Positions 23,340 through 33,784 of a DNA stretch of 64,000 nt are shown in pieces. Numbering within the stretch: the first letter of the stretch is position 1; each line of letters begins with the position of its first letter. The notes under the pieces were generated by a model. That model ran no database searches. It saw only the letters and a program-made list of their open reading frames with translations, and had not been told where the DNA came from. The position numbers and the translations under genes were made by a program. This DNA comes from Primulina eburnea (taxonomy: Eukaryota; Streptophyta; Magnoliopsida; Lamiales; Gesneriaceae). The DNA lies in contig NC_133117.1 in NCBI RefSeq assembly GCF_022965805.1, positions 10,378,183 through 10,442,182 on the forward strand, given 5' to 3'.

Positions 23340-23723
23340 ATGTCAAGTTCAAGTGAATTCAGCGACTGCAGGAGCACAGTTTCCTCCATTGGTGCACACA
23401 GTCAAACACCAGCCGAGCTACGTCCTTATGTGGCAACTCTTAAAAGAACGATTGAAGAGTATATTGAGGTAAAGGTTATGTCCACTTGGTACAAGATCCA
23501 AGATATTGGTATTGCGTACCAGAATGGCTTGGCCCTCAACCGCGCACAAAGGGCAGTGGCAAGGAAGTATAGGCGAGATCTAAGAGTAGCTCACGTTGCA
23601 GACCTCGCCACTGACCAAGTTCTGATGCACGCGATGCTGTGGAAGGAATCAACTGAACAAGCTATCGCTATCCGAGTCTTTTTCCAATCTTCTCGTCCCA
23701 AAAATAACAGATTGGATAGTTGA
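23340..23723 (+). CDS. Antisense accessory ORF B of the Tat element
   Basis: 127 residues, with a Ser-rich N-terminus (MSSSSEFSDCRSTVSS) followed by helices: LKRTIEEYIEVKVMSTWYKI, then LNRAQRAVARKYRRDLRVAH, VADLATDQVLMHAMLWKES. Blocks shared with ORF B' of the copia element (46095-46517) are KVMSTW-KI, RAQ, a KY pair, V-HV-DL--D and AMLWKE. The C-terminus is shorter than B' and may be truncated by a frame change near 23690: another frame there continues ITDWIVEWKDYVASRLAQM, like the W-rich tail of B'. It has its own TATA box. No domain assignment or function can be given. Confidence 0.72.
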   Translation: MSSSSEFSDCRSTVSSIGAHSQTPAELRPYVATLKRTIEEYIEVKVMSTWYKIQDIGIAYQNGLALNRAQRAVARKYRRDLRVAHVADLATDQVLMHAMLWKESTEQAIAIRVFFQSSRPKNNRLDS

Positions 23724-23849
23724 ATGGAAAGATTATGTGGCCTCCAGATTGGCACAAATGTAATACCATAGTTAATATCTTTCTTTAACAAAAAATATAC
23801 TTGGTTTATCTCCGTTTTTACTTTATTACCAGCGTTCAGACTATAGATA

Positions 23850-24005
23850 AAGTGCCGGGGTCTCAAACATCACGGGCTAAAAATGAGATACCGGAGCCTC
23901 AAACCTCCCGGACTGTAAATAAGATGCCGGGGCCTCAAACCTCCGGGGCTGTAAATAAGATGTGGGGGCCTCAAACCTCCCGAGCTGTAAATAAGATGCC
24001 GGGTA
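23850..24005 (+). repeat. 38-39 bp tandem repeat array, about four copies
   Basis: The unit is about GATGCCGGGGCCTCAAACC followed by TCCCGGGCTGTAAATAA, repeated at 23851, 23890, 23928 and 23966 with small changes, then a partial copy. It sits directly after ORF B. The apparent ORF across it is a by-product of a unit length that is near a multiple of three. Confidence 0.8.
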
Positions 24006-24194
24006 GTCCAAGGGGTGTCACAAGAACGCGTGTCCTCTCCTAAGACGGTCAGAAACGTTTCATTTTTTGAGGAGTTGATAAGTCTGACAACTTAATCATT
24101 GCATGCGTCCTTTCACCTATCCGCACACTTTCCGAGGTTCAGCTCTACCGTTCTATTTGATTCATATTAACGGTGTAGATTAGATTTCCTCTTC

Positions 24195-24202
24195 TATAAA
24201 TT
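24195..24202 (+). promoter_or_regulatory. Putative TATA box of the third antisense gene
   Basis: TATAAATT in the context TTCTATAAATTTTGGG lies about 180 bases before the ATG at 24384, allowing a leader of about 150 bases. Confidence 0.5.
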
Positions 24203-24383
24203 TTGGGCGCTCCAATTCCAGAAATTAATTTCGAATTCGAAACTCCGGCGAAGCCCTTGCAAAAAATTTTCTGGAAGCTCTTCTGTGCCAACTCCTCCCT
24301 CTCTGGTGAATCTCCGCTACTACGACCACCTACGACCACTTCTTTTTAAATCGTAAGTCTTTGTTCTTTTGTTTTCCCAAAAT

Positions 24384-26652
24384 ATGTCTAATTCTACTAC
24401 TTCCACATCAGGGGCCAATGCGCAAGGCTCGCCTAGCGTTGAGTCCGCCGCGCTGCGCACTGACTCCCCTCCATCTCCCCCTCGCCGCTCTATCACCCAG
24501 CCTTCTTCTAAAAAACCCTCAACCCACCAAACCAAACTGATTTCTTCGAAACCCTCTACTTCGAGCCCTTCCCGGGCTCAGGCTCTTACCATAAAGAGAG
24601 GTAAGGGTAAATCCCGGGCTCCGAGCCCTCCTCCTACTGAGGCTCCGGGAGTTCATTGGTTTTTTTCCCTGAGTAGCACCCTGCACTCGAGATCAGATGA
24701 GGAACTTAGGGTTTTGGGCAATATTCCTTCGACCTCCTCTATCTTAATACCTGGGTCTTTCGACAGAGCCAATAACCCTCCTCCCGGATACACAACTTTC
24801 TTTCGGGACCAGGTTAGGAATGGTCTCCGATTTCCTGTCCACTCCTTTTATATCGCGGTTGCCAAATTTTTCGGCGTACCCGTTAACCAATTTCATCCTA
24901 ATTACTTCAGGATCATGGCTGCCACCTACGTTCTCTTCCAGATGAACAATTTTCTCATCGACCCCTTCATCCTTCACTACTATTTCTCTTGTCGGTTCGG
25001 GGAAAATGCATTTTCCCTGACTGCCGGACAAAATTCCCGCTTCCTTGATGACATACCTTCTTCTCAGAAAGGGTGGAAAGGAAGATACTTCTTTATTGAA
25101 CTCCCGGGACCTCTTCCTTGCAAAACAGGCTTCCTTTCTTCCCTTCCCCCACAACCTTCACTTCCCGGTACTTACAAGTTCGAAGAGCCCTTCCTTGTAA
25201 GCCAAGATCTGGTGGAAGGGCGTAAATATTCCTCCTCTACTCTTATTTCGGACGAAAATTTAGTGACTTACGGGTTGAGTCCTCGGGCTGAGGATCCCAT
25301 GGACCGGGTAATAGATGAGGTGGCAGGCTCGGGCTCTCAACCCGGTAATTCTCCTCTCTGCCTCGTCTAATTATTCCTTAGTTTGCTCCGTTTATCTATA
25401 ACCTTATTTCTTCTTCTCTCTTTTTTTTTTGCAGATAATTCCGAGATGCAGGCAGCCTTCGCCAAGAGACGGGCAGCCGAGAAGGCGGCAAGAGAAAAAG
25501 AAATCGCAACTCGTCGAGCGGTTGTCGAAGAGGAGAGACAAAGAGCTGCAGAGGAGACATCCAGAAGAGCTGAAGCTGCTCGGGAAGACCCTCCCCAGGA
25601 TGATACTTCCCGGGCGATGACTGAGACCTCGGAGGAAGCTGAAGATCTTGTTCCTCTTAGTCAGAGGAAACGTAAGGCTGCAGAGCTGGTCATTCTTGAA
25701 GACCTTCCCGAGGGTGGCCAAGGCACCTCTCGTTCTATCCACTCTTCTCTTCCTCGACAATAGTCCAATGAGGAACCTGGCCCCGAGCTCCCTTCCACTG
25801 ACCAGCCTCCCCTGGCAAACATCTTTTTTGAGGGAGCTACTGCCAGTGGTGCTAAGCGTTTTAAGCAGATGCTTAGCCCTGCTGAGGCGACATTTTTGAA
25901 AAGTGTCCCTGCAACTGGCAGGTTCCTGGAGGGATCAAACCGACTCCTCTCTGTAGGTTTCCTTTGTTCCCTATTTCTTGCATATGTAAATATTTACATG
26001 TATAATTCTGACCTTTATTAATGTTTAGTCTGCTCAATTGATAATCTCGGCCTTTGAGGAAGTGGCGGCAGCAGCTACGAGACAAAGTAGGCAGGTCAAG
26101 GTCAATCAGGATCTCTTTGGAAAAATGCAAGGAGAACTAGCCCAGGCTACCCGAGCTTTCCAAGAGAAAACTGGAGAGCTTCAGGCCTCTTTGGAAGTGG
26201 CCAATCAGCACCTGGCTTCCTCAAACACTGCCCGGGAAGAAGGTCTAGTCCGAGAAGAGGCCCTTCGAAAACAAATTTCCTTTCTTGAGGGCCGGGCTCG
26301 CTTTCTTGAGGATGAAGCTAACACACAACAACATCGGGCCGTTATGGCTGGAGATAATCTCAGGTTGCTGCAGCTTTCTCAAGAAGAATGGCGAACCGTC
26401 TTCCTTCAATCCTCTGAGTTCCAAGCCACCGTTGAAGATAAGTCTTATAAGTACTTCTCGGTAGGCTTTGAAAAATTCCGAGAGCAATTCGAGGAAGAGG
26501 GTCTGATCCCGGCCGATAAAGAGGGATTTCCGGATATGGACAAAGCCATTGATTCCCTCCCCAAGGATAATGCGGCTGATGAGGAGGCCAAGAAGGTTCC
26601 TGAAGAGACAGGGGAGAAACCCACTACTGCCCTAGATCTAGATCTAGAGTAG
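24384..26652 (+). pseudogene. Antisense spliced gene of the Tat element ('putative gypsy-type transposon' domain plus coiled coil)
   Basis: Three exons fit GT/AG rules: 24384-25344, 25435-25952 and 26029-26652, about 700 codons. Exon phases agree (1 then 0). Exon 1 has a Ser/Pro-rich basic start and a conserved region (PPPGYTTFFRDQVRNGLRFP, NQFHPNYFRIMAATYVLF) like the plant domain called Transposase_28 / putative gypsy type transposon. Exons 2 and 3 are Ala/Glu/Arg-rich coiled coil (AFAKRRAAEKAAREKE) and end in an acidic tail. One TAG at 25761 interrupts exon 2, about codon 429; the frame continues in the same style afterwards, so it is a single lesion. The start is the ATG; an upstream in-frame TTG at 24369 is unlikely. 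Such antisense genes are known from Tat relatives, with no established function. Confidence 0.78.
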
Positions 26653-26890
26653 AGTAGGATTGTTAATTTTGTATTTCTTCTTTTTTTTTGTAATGTTTGG
26701 CCTCCGAGCTGTCTTTAATGAAAACTTCCCCATTCCTTTTTAACAATGTCTTGAGCTTCTCGTTTATTCTTTGAAAATCGAATAATACCATTGGTTTTAT
26801 GAAAACAACCACAAAATATTCTAAGTATTGAGATCTAACCGGGAATCTTGATAAGTGATCGGGATGATAAACTTTTAAATCAGGAGTTAT

Positions 26891-27764
26891 GAATGGTTAA
26901 GCGCGCTCCCCAAGCCAGGGTGTAGTGCCCTGGGCTTTTTAAGAACCAAGGTGCGGAGCCTTGGGCCGGGAAGCATGTCCCGAGACTTGTGAATGGTCGA
27001 GATACGGAGCCCCGAGCTAGGGCGTAGTGCCCTGGGCTTTTTAAGAACCAAGGTGCGGAGCCTTGGGCCGGGGAGCATGTCCCGGGACTTGTGAATGGTC
27101 GAGGTACGGAGCCCCGAGCCAGGGTGTAGTGCCCTGGGCTTTTTAAGAACCAAGGTGCGGAGCCTTGGGCCGGGGAGCATGTCCCGGGACTTGTGAATGG
27201 CCGAGGTACGGAGCGCCGAGTCAGGGTGTAGTGCCCTGGGCTTTTTAAGAACCAAGGTGCGGAGCCTTGGGCCGGGGAGCATGTCCCGAGACTTGTGAAT
27301 GGTCGAGGTACGGAGCCCCGAGCCAGGGTGTAGTGCCCTGGGCTTTTTAAGAACCAAGGTGCGGAGCCTTGGGCCGCGGAGCATGTCCCGGGACTTGTGA
27401 ATGGTCGAGGTACGGAGCCCTGAGCCAGGGTGTAGTGCCCTGGGCTATTTAAGAACCAAGGTGAGGAGCCTTGGGCCGGAGAGCATGTCCCCGGGACTTG
27501 TGAATGGTCGAGGTCTGGAGCCCCGAGCCAGGGTGTAGTGCCCTGGGCTTTTTAAGAACCGAGGTACGGAGCCTTGGGCCGGGGAGCATGTCCCGGGACT
27601 TGTGAATGGTCGAGGTACGGAGCCCCGAGCCAGGGTGTAATGCCCTGGGCTTTTTAAGAACCAAGGTGCGGAGCCTTGGGCCGGGGAGCATGTCCCGGGA
27701 CTTGTGAATGGTCGAGGTACGGAGCCCCGAGCCAAGGTGTAATGCCCTGGGCTTTTTAAGAACC
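26891..27764. repeat. 102-bp tandem repeat array, about 8.7 copies
   Basis: Unit starts occur near 26891, 26991, 27093, 27195, 27297, 27399, 27502, 27604 and 27706. The unit contains GAATGGTCGAGGTACGGAG, CCCTGGGCTTTTTAAGAACC, GGAGCCTTGGGCCGGGGAGC and ATGTCCCGGGACTTGT, with about 95% similarity between copies by eye. It lies between the end of pol (27861) and the end of the antisense gene (26652). Because 102 is a multiple of three, long minus-strand frames stay open with a 34-residue repeat, but this is probably incidental. Tandem arrays in this position are typical of Tat/Ogre elements. Confidence 0.93.
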
Positions 27765-27860
27765 GTTTTTCCTCAATTTTAAGATACGAGAGATAATATA
27801 ACACTTCTTCTTCGAGAAAAATAGATCTTTTATTATATCTTCACCAAATGATTACATCTG

Positions 27861-29147
27861 TCATGAGTAATACTTCTTTAAATTAAATACATTCCAAGGC
27901 CTTTTGAGATAATGTCCTTGGGCATCTTCTAAGTAAAAGGATCCCTAACTAACTCTCCGGGTAATTTTATAGGGTCCTTCCCATCGAGCCTCTAATTTTC
28001 CTACATCTCATGCCGAGTTAACTTTCTTCATAACCAGATCTCCTACTTGGAAATCTCGGACCCGGACTCTCCGGTTATAAGATTTCATAACCTTGTTCCT
28101 ATATGCTTCCATCCGAATGGTTTCCTGGTCTCTCTTTTCTTCTACCAGATCCAATTCCATGGCCCGGCTTTGATCGTTCTGACTTGGGTAAGATTCTACC
28201 CGGGAGGAAACTTTCCCAATTTCGACTGGGAGGACCGCTTCAGAACCATATATTAAGCTGAAAGGAGTTTCTTGAGTAGGTTCCCGGGGAGTAGTTCTGT
28301 AAGCCCATAGAACACTAGGTAACTCCTCCACCCAATCTTTTCCTTTACCTTGAAGTCTTGCTTTTAATGCTTGCACAATTATTCTGTTGGCAACTTCTGT
28401 TTGACCATTCGCTTGAGGATATGCGACAGAGGTAAAAGATTGAGTGATTTTCATCTCCTGGCATCATGATGTAATTCTTTTGCCCTGGAACTGTCTTCCA
28501 TTATCCGAGATTAATCTTCTGGGCACACCGAACCGGCACACAATGCTCTTCCACAAGAACTTCAATACTTCCTGCTCGGTGATTTTTGCTAAAGGCTCAG
28601 CTTCAACCCATTTAGAAAAGTAGTCAACAGCTACTAATAAGAATTTCTTCTGAGCCTGAGCAACTGGAAAAGGACCCACAATATCTATGCCCTATTGATC
28701 AAAAGGGCAGGAAGCCCAGATAGGCTTCATGAGAGTGGTCGGGCTGTGGGTGAAATTTGAATTATGCTGACAGCCTTCGCAAGTCTGGACCAACCGAGCA
28801 GAATCTCGTTTTAAGGTTGGCCACCAAAATCCAGCAAGGATCATTTTTCGAGCTAAAGGCATTCCTCCGAGGTTCTCGGCACAACACCCCTCATGAATCT
28901 CTCGGAGAACATAATCCACCTCTTTCTCAATTAGACATTTAAGAAGCGGTCCTTGGAATGATCTCCTGTACAAAATTTTATTTAAGAGGACAAACCTGGG
29001 AGCTTGTCTCTTGATCTTTTGAGCTCGGGCTTTATCCTCGGGGAGCTCATTGTTTGTAATATACGTGATCAGTGGTGTCATCCATGAGTCCTCCGGCACG
29101 GGTGATGCTTCTTCCTCCATGGAGAGGACCAAACGAGTAATGTGCAG
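27861..29147 (-). pseudogene. Tat integrase (with three internal stops)
   Basis: The N-terminal HHCC zinc region appears as CLIEKEVDYVLREIHEGCC and CEGCQHNS; the core has D in VDYFSKWVEAEPLAK and D in LISDNGRQF; the E region is YPQANGQTEVANR; the C-terminus ends WNVFNLKKYYS and TGA at 27861. Stops interrupt at 28689, 28461 and 28005, all in one frame. The integrase inserts cDNA into the genome. Confidence 0.88.
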
Positions 29148-29907
29148 TACTTATCGGGTATTAACTTCTGATAAAGAAGCAGCCATTTTAGCCAAAGAGT
29201 CTGCCTCACTGTTCTCTACCCGAGGTATTTGTTCAATACTCCAATCCATGAAACTTTCTGCTTGGGCTCTAATGAGCTGTAAATATTTAAGCATTCTGTC
29301 ATCCTTAGCCTCATAAATTCCTTTTATTTGTTGAGTGATGAGCTGTGAATCGGAATATAGAATAATTCGGGAAGCTCCAACTTCCCGGGCAGCTCGAATA
29401 CCTACAAGGATAGCCTCATACTCAGCTTCATTGTTGGTTACCCGGGCATCAATTCTTAATGCTAATTTGATCTTTTCTCCCAGGGGCGATACCAACACCA
29501 CCCCTACTCGACACCCCACCAGGCTAGATGCCCCATCAACCAACACTCTCCATACCTCCTCCTCGCTGGGTTGGATCATTTCTGATAAGAAATCTGACAA
29601 AGCTTGCGCTTTAATGGCCACTCGGGGTTTATACTCGATGTCATATTCTCCCAACTCTACTGACCATTTTATCATTCGCCCGGATATTTCAGAGTGAGTC
29701 ATGATCCTACCCAGAGGACTATTGGTAAGAACAATAACCTGATGCGACAAAAAGTAAGGTCTTAGTTTCCGGGCGGTCATGACCAGGGCCAAAGCAATTT
29801 TCTCCACTTCGCTATACCGGAGTTCAAGCCCCCTCAGAGCGTGACTGACATAATAGATAGGTTTTTGGTCAGTCTTTGCCTCTCTTATTAGAACCGAGCT
29901 GACAACA
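29148..29907 (-). pseudogene. Tat RNase H region with second (archaeal-like) RNase H
   Basis: After the RT connection (VEKIALALVMTARKLRPYFL) comes a complete extra RNase H: D in VLVDGASSLVGCRVGVVLVS, E in NNEAEYEAILVGIRAA, D in ILYSDSQLITQQIKG, and the final acidic residue in PRVENSEADSLAKMA. A dual RNase H is a hallmark of the Tat lineage. Stops at 29907 and 29148 bound this piece; the frame is continuous with RT and integrase. Confidence 0.85.
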
Positions 29908-29909
29908 TA

Positions 29910-32048
29910 CTATGTAGTAGATAGGTAGACATATAATTTTTCTCCGGGTTTTGGTACTAACACAGGGAGCCCTGCAAGATGAATTTTCAAGTCCTGGAAA
30001 GCCTGTTCACATTTCTCATCCCATCCGAATTGCTGGGCCTTCCTTAAGACTTGAAAGAAAGGATAGCTCCGGTGTACTGATCGGGAAATAAATCTGGAAA
30101 GGGAAGCAATTCTCCCGGTTAGCTTTTGTACCTCTTTGACAGATCGGGGAGATGGCATGCTCAGCACAGATTGGACTTTCTCTTGATTCACCTCAATTCC
30201 CCGGTCTGTCACGATGAATCCCAAGAACTTGCCACTTTTCACGCCAAAAATACATTTGGCCGGATTAAGCTTGATTCCATAATGCATGAGAGTGGCAAAA
30301 GTTTCTTCTAGATCATTAATAAAGCTGGCGCCCTCCCTGGATTTAGAAAGAATATCATCCACATAGACTTCCACGTTCCGTCCCAATTGTTTCTCAAAGA
30401 CTTTGTTCATTAGATGCTGGTAAGTTGCCCCTGCATTCTTCAACCCGAAAGGCATTACAATATAACAAAATGTACCTCCCGAGGTGATGAAGCTGGCTTT
30501 ATCTTGATCACACTTGGCCAAGGGGATTTGATGATACCCCTGGGACGCGTCCATGAAGCTTAACAACTCGAAACCTGATGTGGAATCCACCAATTGATCA
30601 ATGCGGGGTAGGGGATAATGGTCCTTGGGACAGGCCTTGTTAAGATCGCGGAAGTCTACGCACATGCGTCACATTCCGGTGGATTTGGGCACCAAGACCA
30701 CATTCGAAAGCCATGTAGGGAATTGAATTTCCCGAATGTGGCCAGCTTTCAGAAGCTCACTTACTTGCACATCACTCACTTTGTCCTTTTCAGGGCCAAA
30801 GTGCCTCTTTTTTTGTTTTACCGGGCGATATCCTGGGAGGAAGTTCAATTGGTGTTCCGCTATCAAGGGAAAAATCCCTGTCAACTCCTGTTGAGACCAG
30901 GAAAACACACGAATATTAGTTTTTAAACAGTTAATCAGACTAACCCGGGTGGATATATCGAGATCTCGGGCCACCCGGATTTGCTGGCCTGGTCCAACTT
31001 CTATTGCTTCTTGCTCTTCTTCCGCCACAAAATGCACCTCTCCTCTCCCGATCATTCTTTCTCCTTCCCCGTCCACCCTTGCCTTTTTCTCCTCCCTCCT
31101 ATTCTTGCTCCGATCTGCCTTAACCACCTCCACATAGCACTTCCGAGAATATGGCTGATCTCCCCGAACTTCTCCTACTCGGGTTCCCACGGGGAACTTT
31201 ATTTTCTGATGGTAGGTGGATGCCACGGATCTCAGCTCGTTCATGGCCGGTCTCCCCAGAATGATATTGTACGATGATGGGGAGTCCACCACGGTGAATG
31301 AGGTCATCACCGTCTTTTTGAAATCATGGGAACCCAGGGTTAATGGCAAAACGATCTCCCCTTCTGGGTACACCACATGGCCAGCAAAACCGAAAAGGGC
31401 CGTTTCCACAGCCTCCAAATGATAGCCCTGCAAATCCATCTGCATAAAAGCGTCTTTAAAAATTACATTCACAGATCTGCCCGAGTCCACTAAGACTCGG
31501 AGTATATCATAATTTGCCACTCGGGCTTGGATCACCAGGGCATCGTTGTGGAGCAGATTCACCCCTCTCAAATCTTCGGGGCCAAAACTGATGACCGCCT
31601 CATTCCTTCTTGCTCCTTCCACCTCCAAACACTCCCTCCTACTTCTCGACTTCATCGCCCAGTTGGAATCTCCATCAGTGGAGCCTCCAGATATCATTTT
31701 AATGAACCCCGTAGCAGGGGGCGAGTTCTTCTTTCTCTCGGGCTCAGGCTCCCTTCTTCTAGCGGGCTCAATCCTCGGGAAATTCCTCACACTTCCTCCC
31801 CGGGCGCCGGATCCTGGTGGCCGAGATGTCCAAGGTGGCATTCTTGGCCTCTGGCTATTGTTACTGGGTCCCGGGATGGAAGGTGAGACATAATTCCCCT
31901 TCAGTGCCTTGCAATTTTCAGTGTTATGGTGGCACACTTTGTGAAAAGAGCAAAATCCGCTCTTTTCTGGCCGAGATAACTGATGATCCGGGGCCAAATC
32001 TCTGCTGCACTCCTGCACTTCCCTCTCTCGAGCAATTTTCAGAGGCAC
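29910..32048 (-). pseudogene. Tat gag C-terminus, protease and reverse transcriptase
   Basis: On the minus strand: a zinc-knuckle-like CSFHKVCHHNTENCKALK near 31940, the aspartic protease LVDSGRSVNVIF near 31480 (DSG active site), the RT N-terminus (LKAGHIREIQFPTWLSNVVL) near 30730, then RT core with FMDASQGYHQIPL and EVYVDDILSKSREG near 30350. A TGA at 30666 replaces the Trp expected before RMCVDFRDLNK. The frame is the same as gag and integrase. Confidence 0.9.
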
Positions 32049-32075
32049 GTGGTGAGAAAAGTGCCCTGTATTGCC

Positions 32076-33086
32076 TCACTTCTGTCCCCTCTCCTCGGGT
32101 TTAGACACCCGGTCTCCTTTTTCCTTTCTCACAGCCTCCCTCTTCTGCTTCTGGGCCTCCTCCATATTGATATATTTTTCTGCTCGTGACAATAGATCCT
32201 CGAAATCTCCCGGCACCTTCTTAGTAAGTGATTTGAAGAACTCGCCCTCTCTCAAACCCTGGGTGAATGCAGTAGTCTTGGTTTCAGTGGCACAAGTAGG
32301 AACGTCTAGGGCCACTTTGTTGAATCTTCTGATATAGGCCCTTAAACTTTCTTCCGAGCTCTGTTTAACTTCAAAAAGACTAAAAGCAGTCTTTTTGTAC
32401 TTTTTACTGCTGCTAAAATGGTGTAAAAAAACCTTCTGGAAATCTCCAAAGGAACTGATACTTTGGGAAGTCAAGCCCTCGAACCACCTCTGAGCTGAAT
32501 CTACCAGTGTTGTTAGGAACACCTTGCACTTGATTCTATCAGTGTAACAGTGCAACATGACCATATTTTCAAACCTGGCCAGGTGTTCCTCCGGGTCTGC
32601 ATTGCCATCATAGTCTTTTACCTTCACAGATTTGAAATTTCCAGGAAGAGGTTCCCGGACAATGATATCAGTAAACGGGCATCCTTTCGGGACTGCCCGG
32701 GAATCGCTCGGATTTTCCAACTGTCCTTCCAGGACCTTCATCTTCTGCCTTAATTCAAACAATTCCTCTGCCACGGTAGGAGATTTGGACCCGGCGCTGG
32801 ATTCCTCATCTTCTCCTGCCATCTCATTCTCCTTTCTCCCCTGCTCCTGCTCCTGCTCAAACCCCTGTTCATGTCCCTGTTTATCACCGGGTGGTGTAAC
32901 AGGATGGGAGACCTCCTTCTTGGTCATAGCTTGCACGATGGCATCAGCCATCATTTTCTTTAACTCTTCAGGGGTCAGGGTAATGAGGTTTGGTCCGGTG
33001 TTATTAGCACCAGTTTGTCTCGAAGTCTGTCCACCATCACCCTGGGCGTGCGAATTATCCTGGTTGGTTCTTCTCGTACGAGCCAT
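32076..33086 (-). pseudogene. Tat gag
   Basis: 336 residues from ATG at 33086, only 24 bases from the primer site. The N-terminus is polar with Glu/Gln-rich stretches; the retrotransposon gag domain spans about residues 150-300 (KVFLTTLVDSAQRWFEGL, SSFGDFQKVFLHHFSSSK, SLRAYIRRFNKVAL). A TAG/TGA-type stop at 32073 separates it from the rest of gag-pol, which continues in the same frame with GNTGHFSHHVPLK. The single frame suggests a gag-pol fusion of about 1,740 codons before the mutations. Confidence 0.88.
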
Positions 33087-33110
33087 ATCAACGTCTCGAA
33101 CTCAGATATT

Positions 33111-33127
33111 CCCACAGACGGCGCCAA
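33111..33127 (-). other. Primer-binding site of the Tat element
   Basis: On the minus strand TTGGCGCCGTCTGTGGG directly abuts the 5' LTR end at 33128. This is the usual primer site of Tat/Retand-type elements. Confidence 0.75.
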
Positions 33128-33784
33128 TTATAAGATCTCGTTGAAATGGATGAACCGGGTACGGGGCTCCAACGGACCAAATCAATAATTTATAGTATTT
33201 GGGAATTTGAGTGAAGATAATGGCTTAGAACAACACCTGCAAAAAAGAGAGTAACTCGTGAATGGGCGCCGGAGGGATGTCCGGCGTGGCCATTCCGATG
33301 CTTAAGTCAGCGGGCTTTTTTAGATGAACACAAGCAATATTGGAGGGAAAATATGTAAAATGCCCTTAGTTCCAAGATTTCAGAATCATTAAATGAGATT
33401 AATACCTGCTATTTATAGTGGAAGAGTGGGTAGTTACCTCGATTATCACACCACCTACTAAGTCGGTTTACCATACTAGCTTCTGATGACTTCTCGGACA
33501 CTTCAAACCCAAGTTGTTCTGACAGATTGGACTGACTGCATAGATTATACTCGAGTGGGGTTCATATCTCGAGGTGGTGCAGTTCTCGAGGTTGTCCAAG
33601 TGGTAATGTAATCCGGGAATCCTGCCCGGGAAGCTGAGAAACGCCCGGATGGTTCCATGAGGGCGCTGGCTGTTGGTAAAAGAGCTCGGGTAAAGCCATG
33701 ATTTTCTACCCGGGTGATCTTGATCTCGGCTATCTAAGTAACAAATTGGGTCAATGCTGACTCGAATCATAAATGGGGGTATCA
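33128..33784 (-). repeat. 5' LTR of the Tat element
   Basis: Same length as the left copy, 657 bp. The second base of the window-left end is changed (TTATAAG against TGATAAG). The right end GGGTATCA is followed by the target duplication CCACA and then P5CR exon sequence. Confidence 0.92.

Larger units (their letters stand above)
21267..33784 (-). mobile_element. Tat-lineage Ty3/gypsy retrotransposon, complete with TSD
   Basis: The 657-bp LTRs at 21267-21923 and 33128-33784 differ at roughly 15-20 positions by eye. They are flanked by the 5-bp duplication CCACA (21262-21266 and 33785-33789). Order on the minus strand is 5' LTR, primer site, gag-pol in one frame (33086 to 27861), a 102-bp tandem array (26891-27764), an antisense spliced gene, two antisense ORFs, a polypurine tract and the 3' LTR. 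RT sequence (KACPKDHYPLPRID), a second archaeal-like RNase H, and antisense genes downstream of pol all fit the Tat lineage (Retand, RIRE2, Grande relatives). Seven in-frame stops interrupt gag-pol but I see no frameshift. It inserted into the P5CR gene. Confidence 0.93.

Noticed and set aside
24369..24383. Upstream TTG start of the Tat antisense gene
   Set aside because: Plants start at ATG; the first in-frame ATG at 24384 is used instead. The same reasoning moves the copia A gag start to 4221 and the 3' sense gene start to 47814.
26887..27804. Long minus-strand ORFs with 34-residue repeats
   Set aside because: They are explained by a 102-bp tandem array whose unit is a multiple of three; no start context or domain supports a protein.
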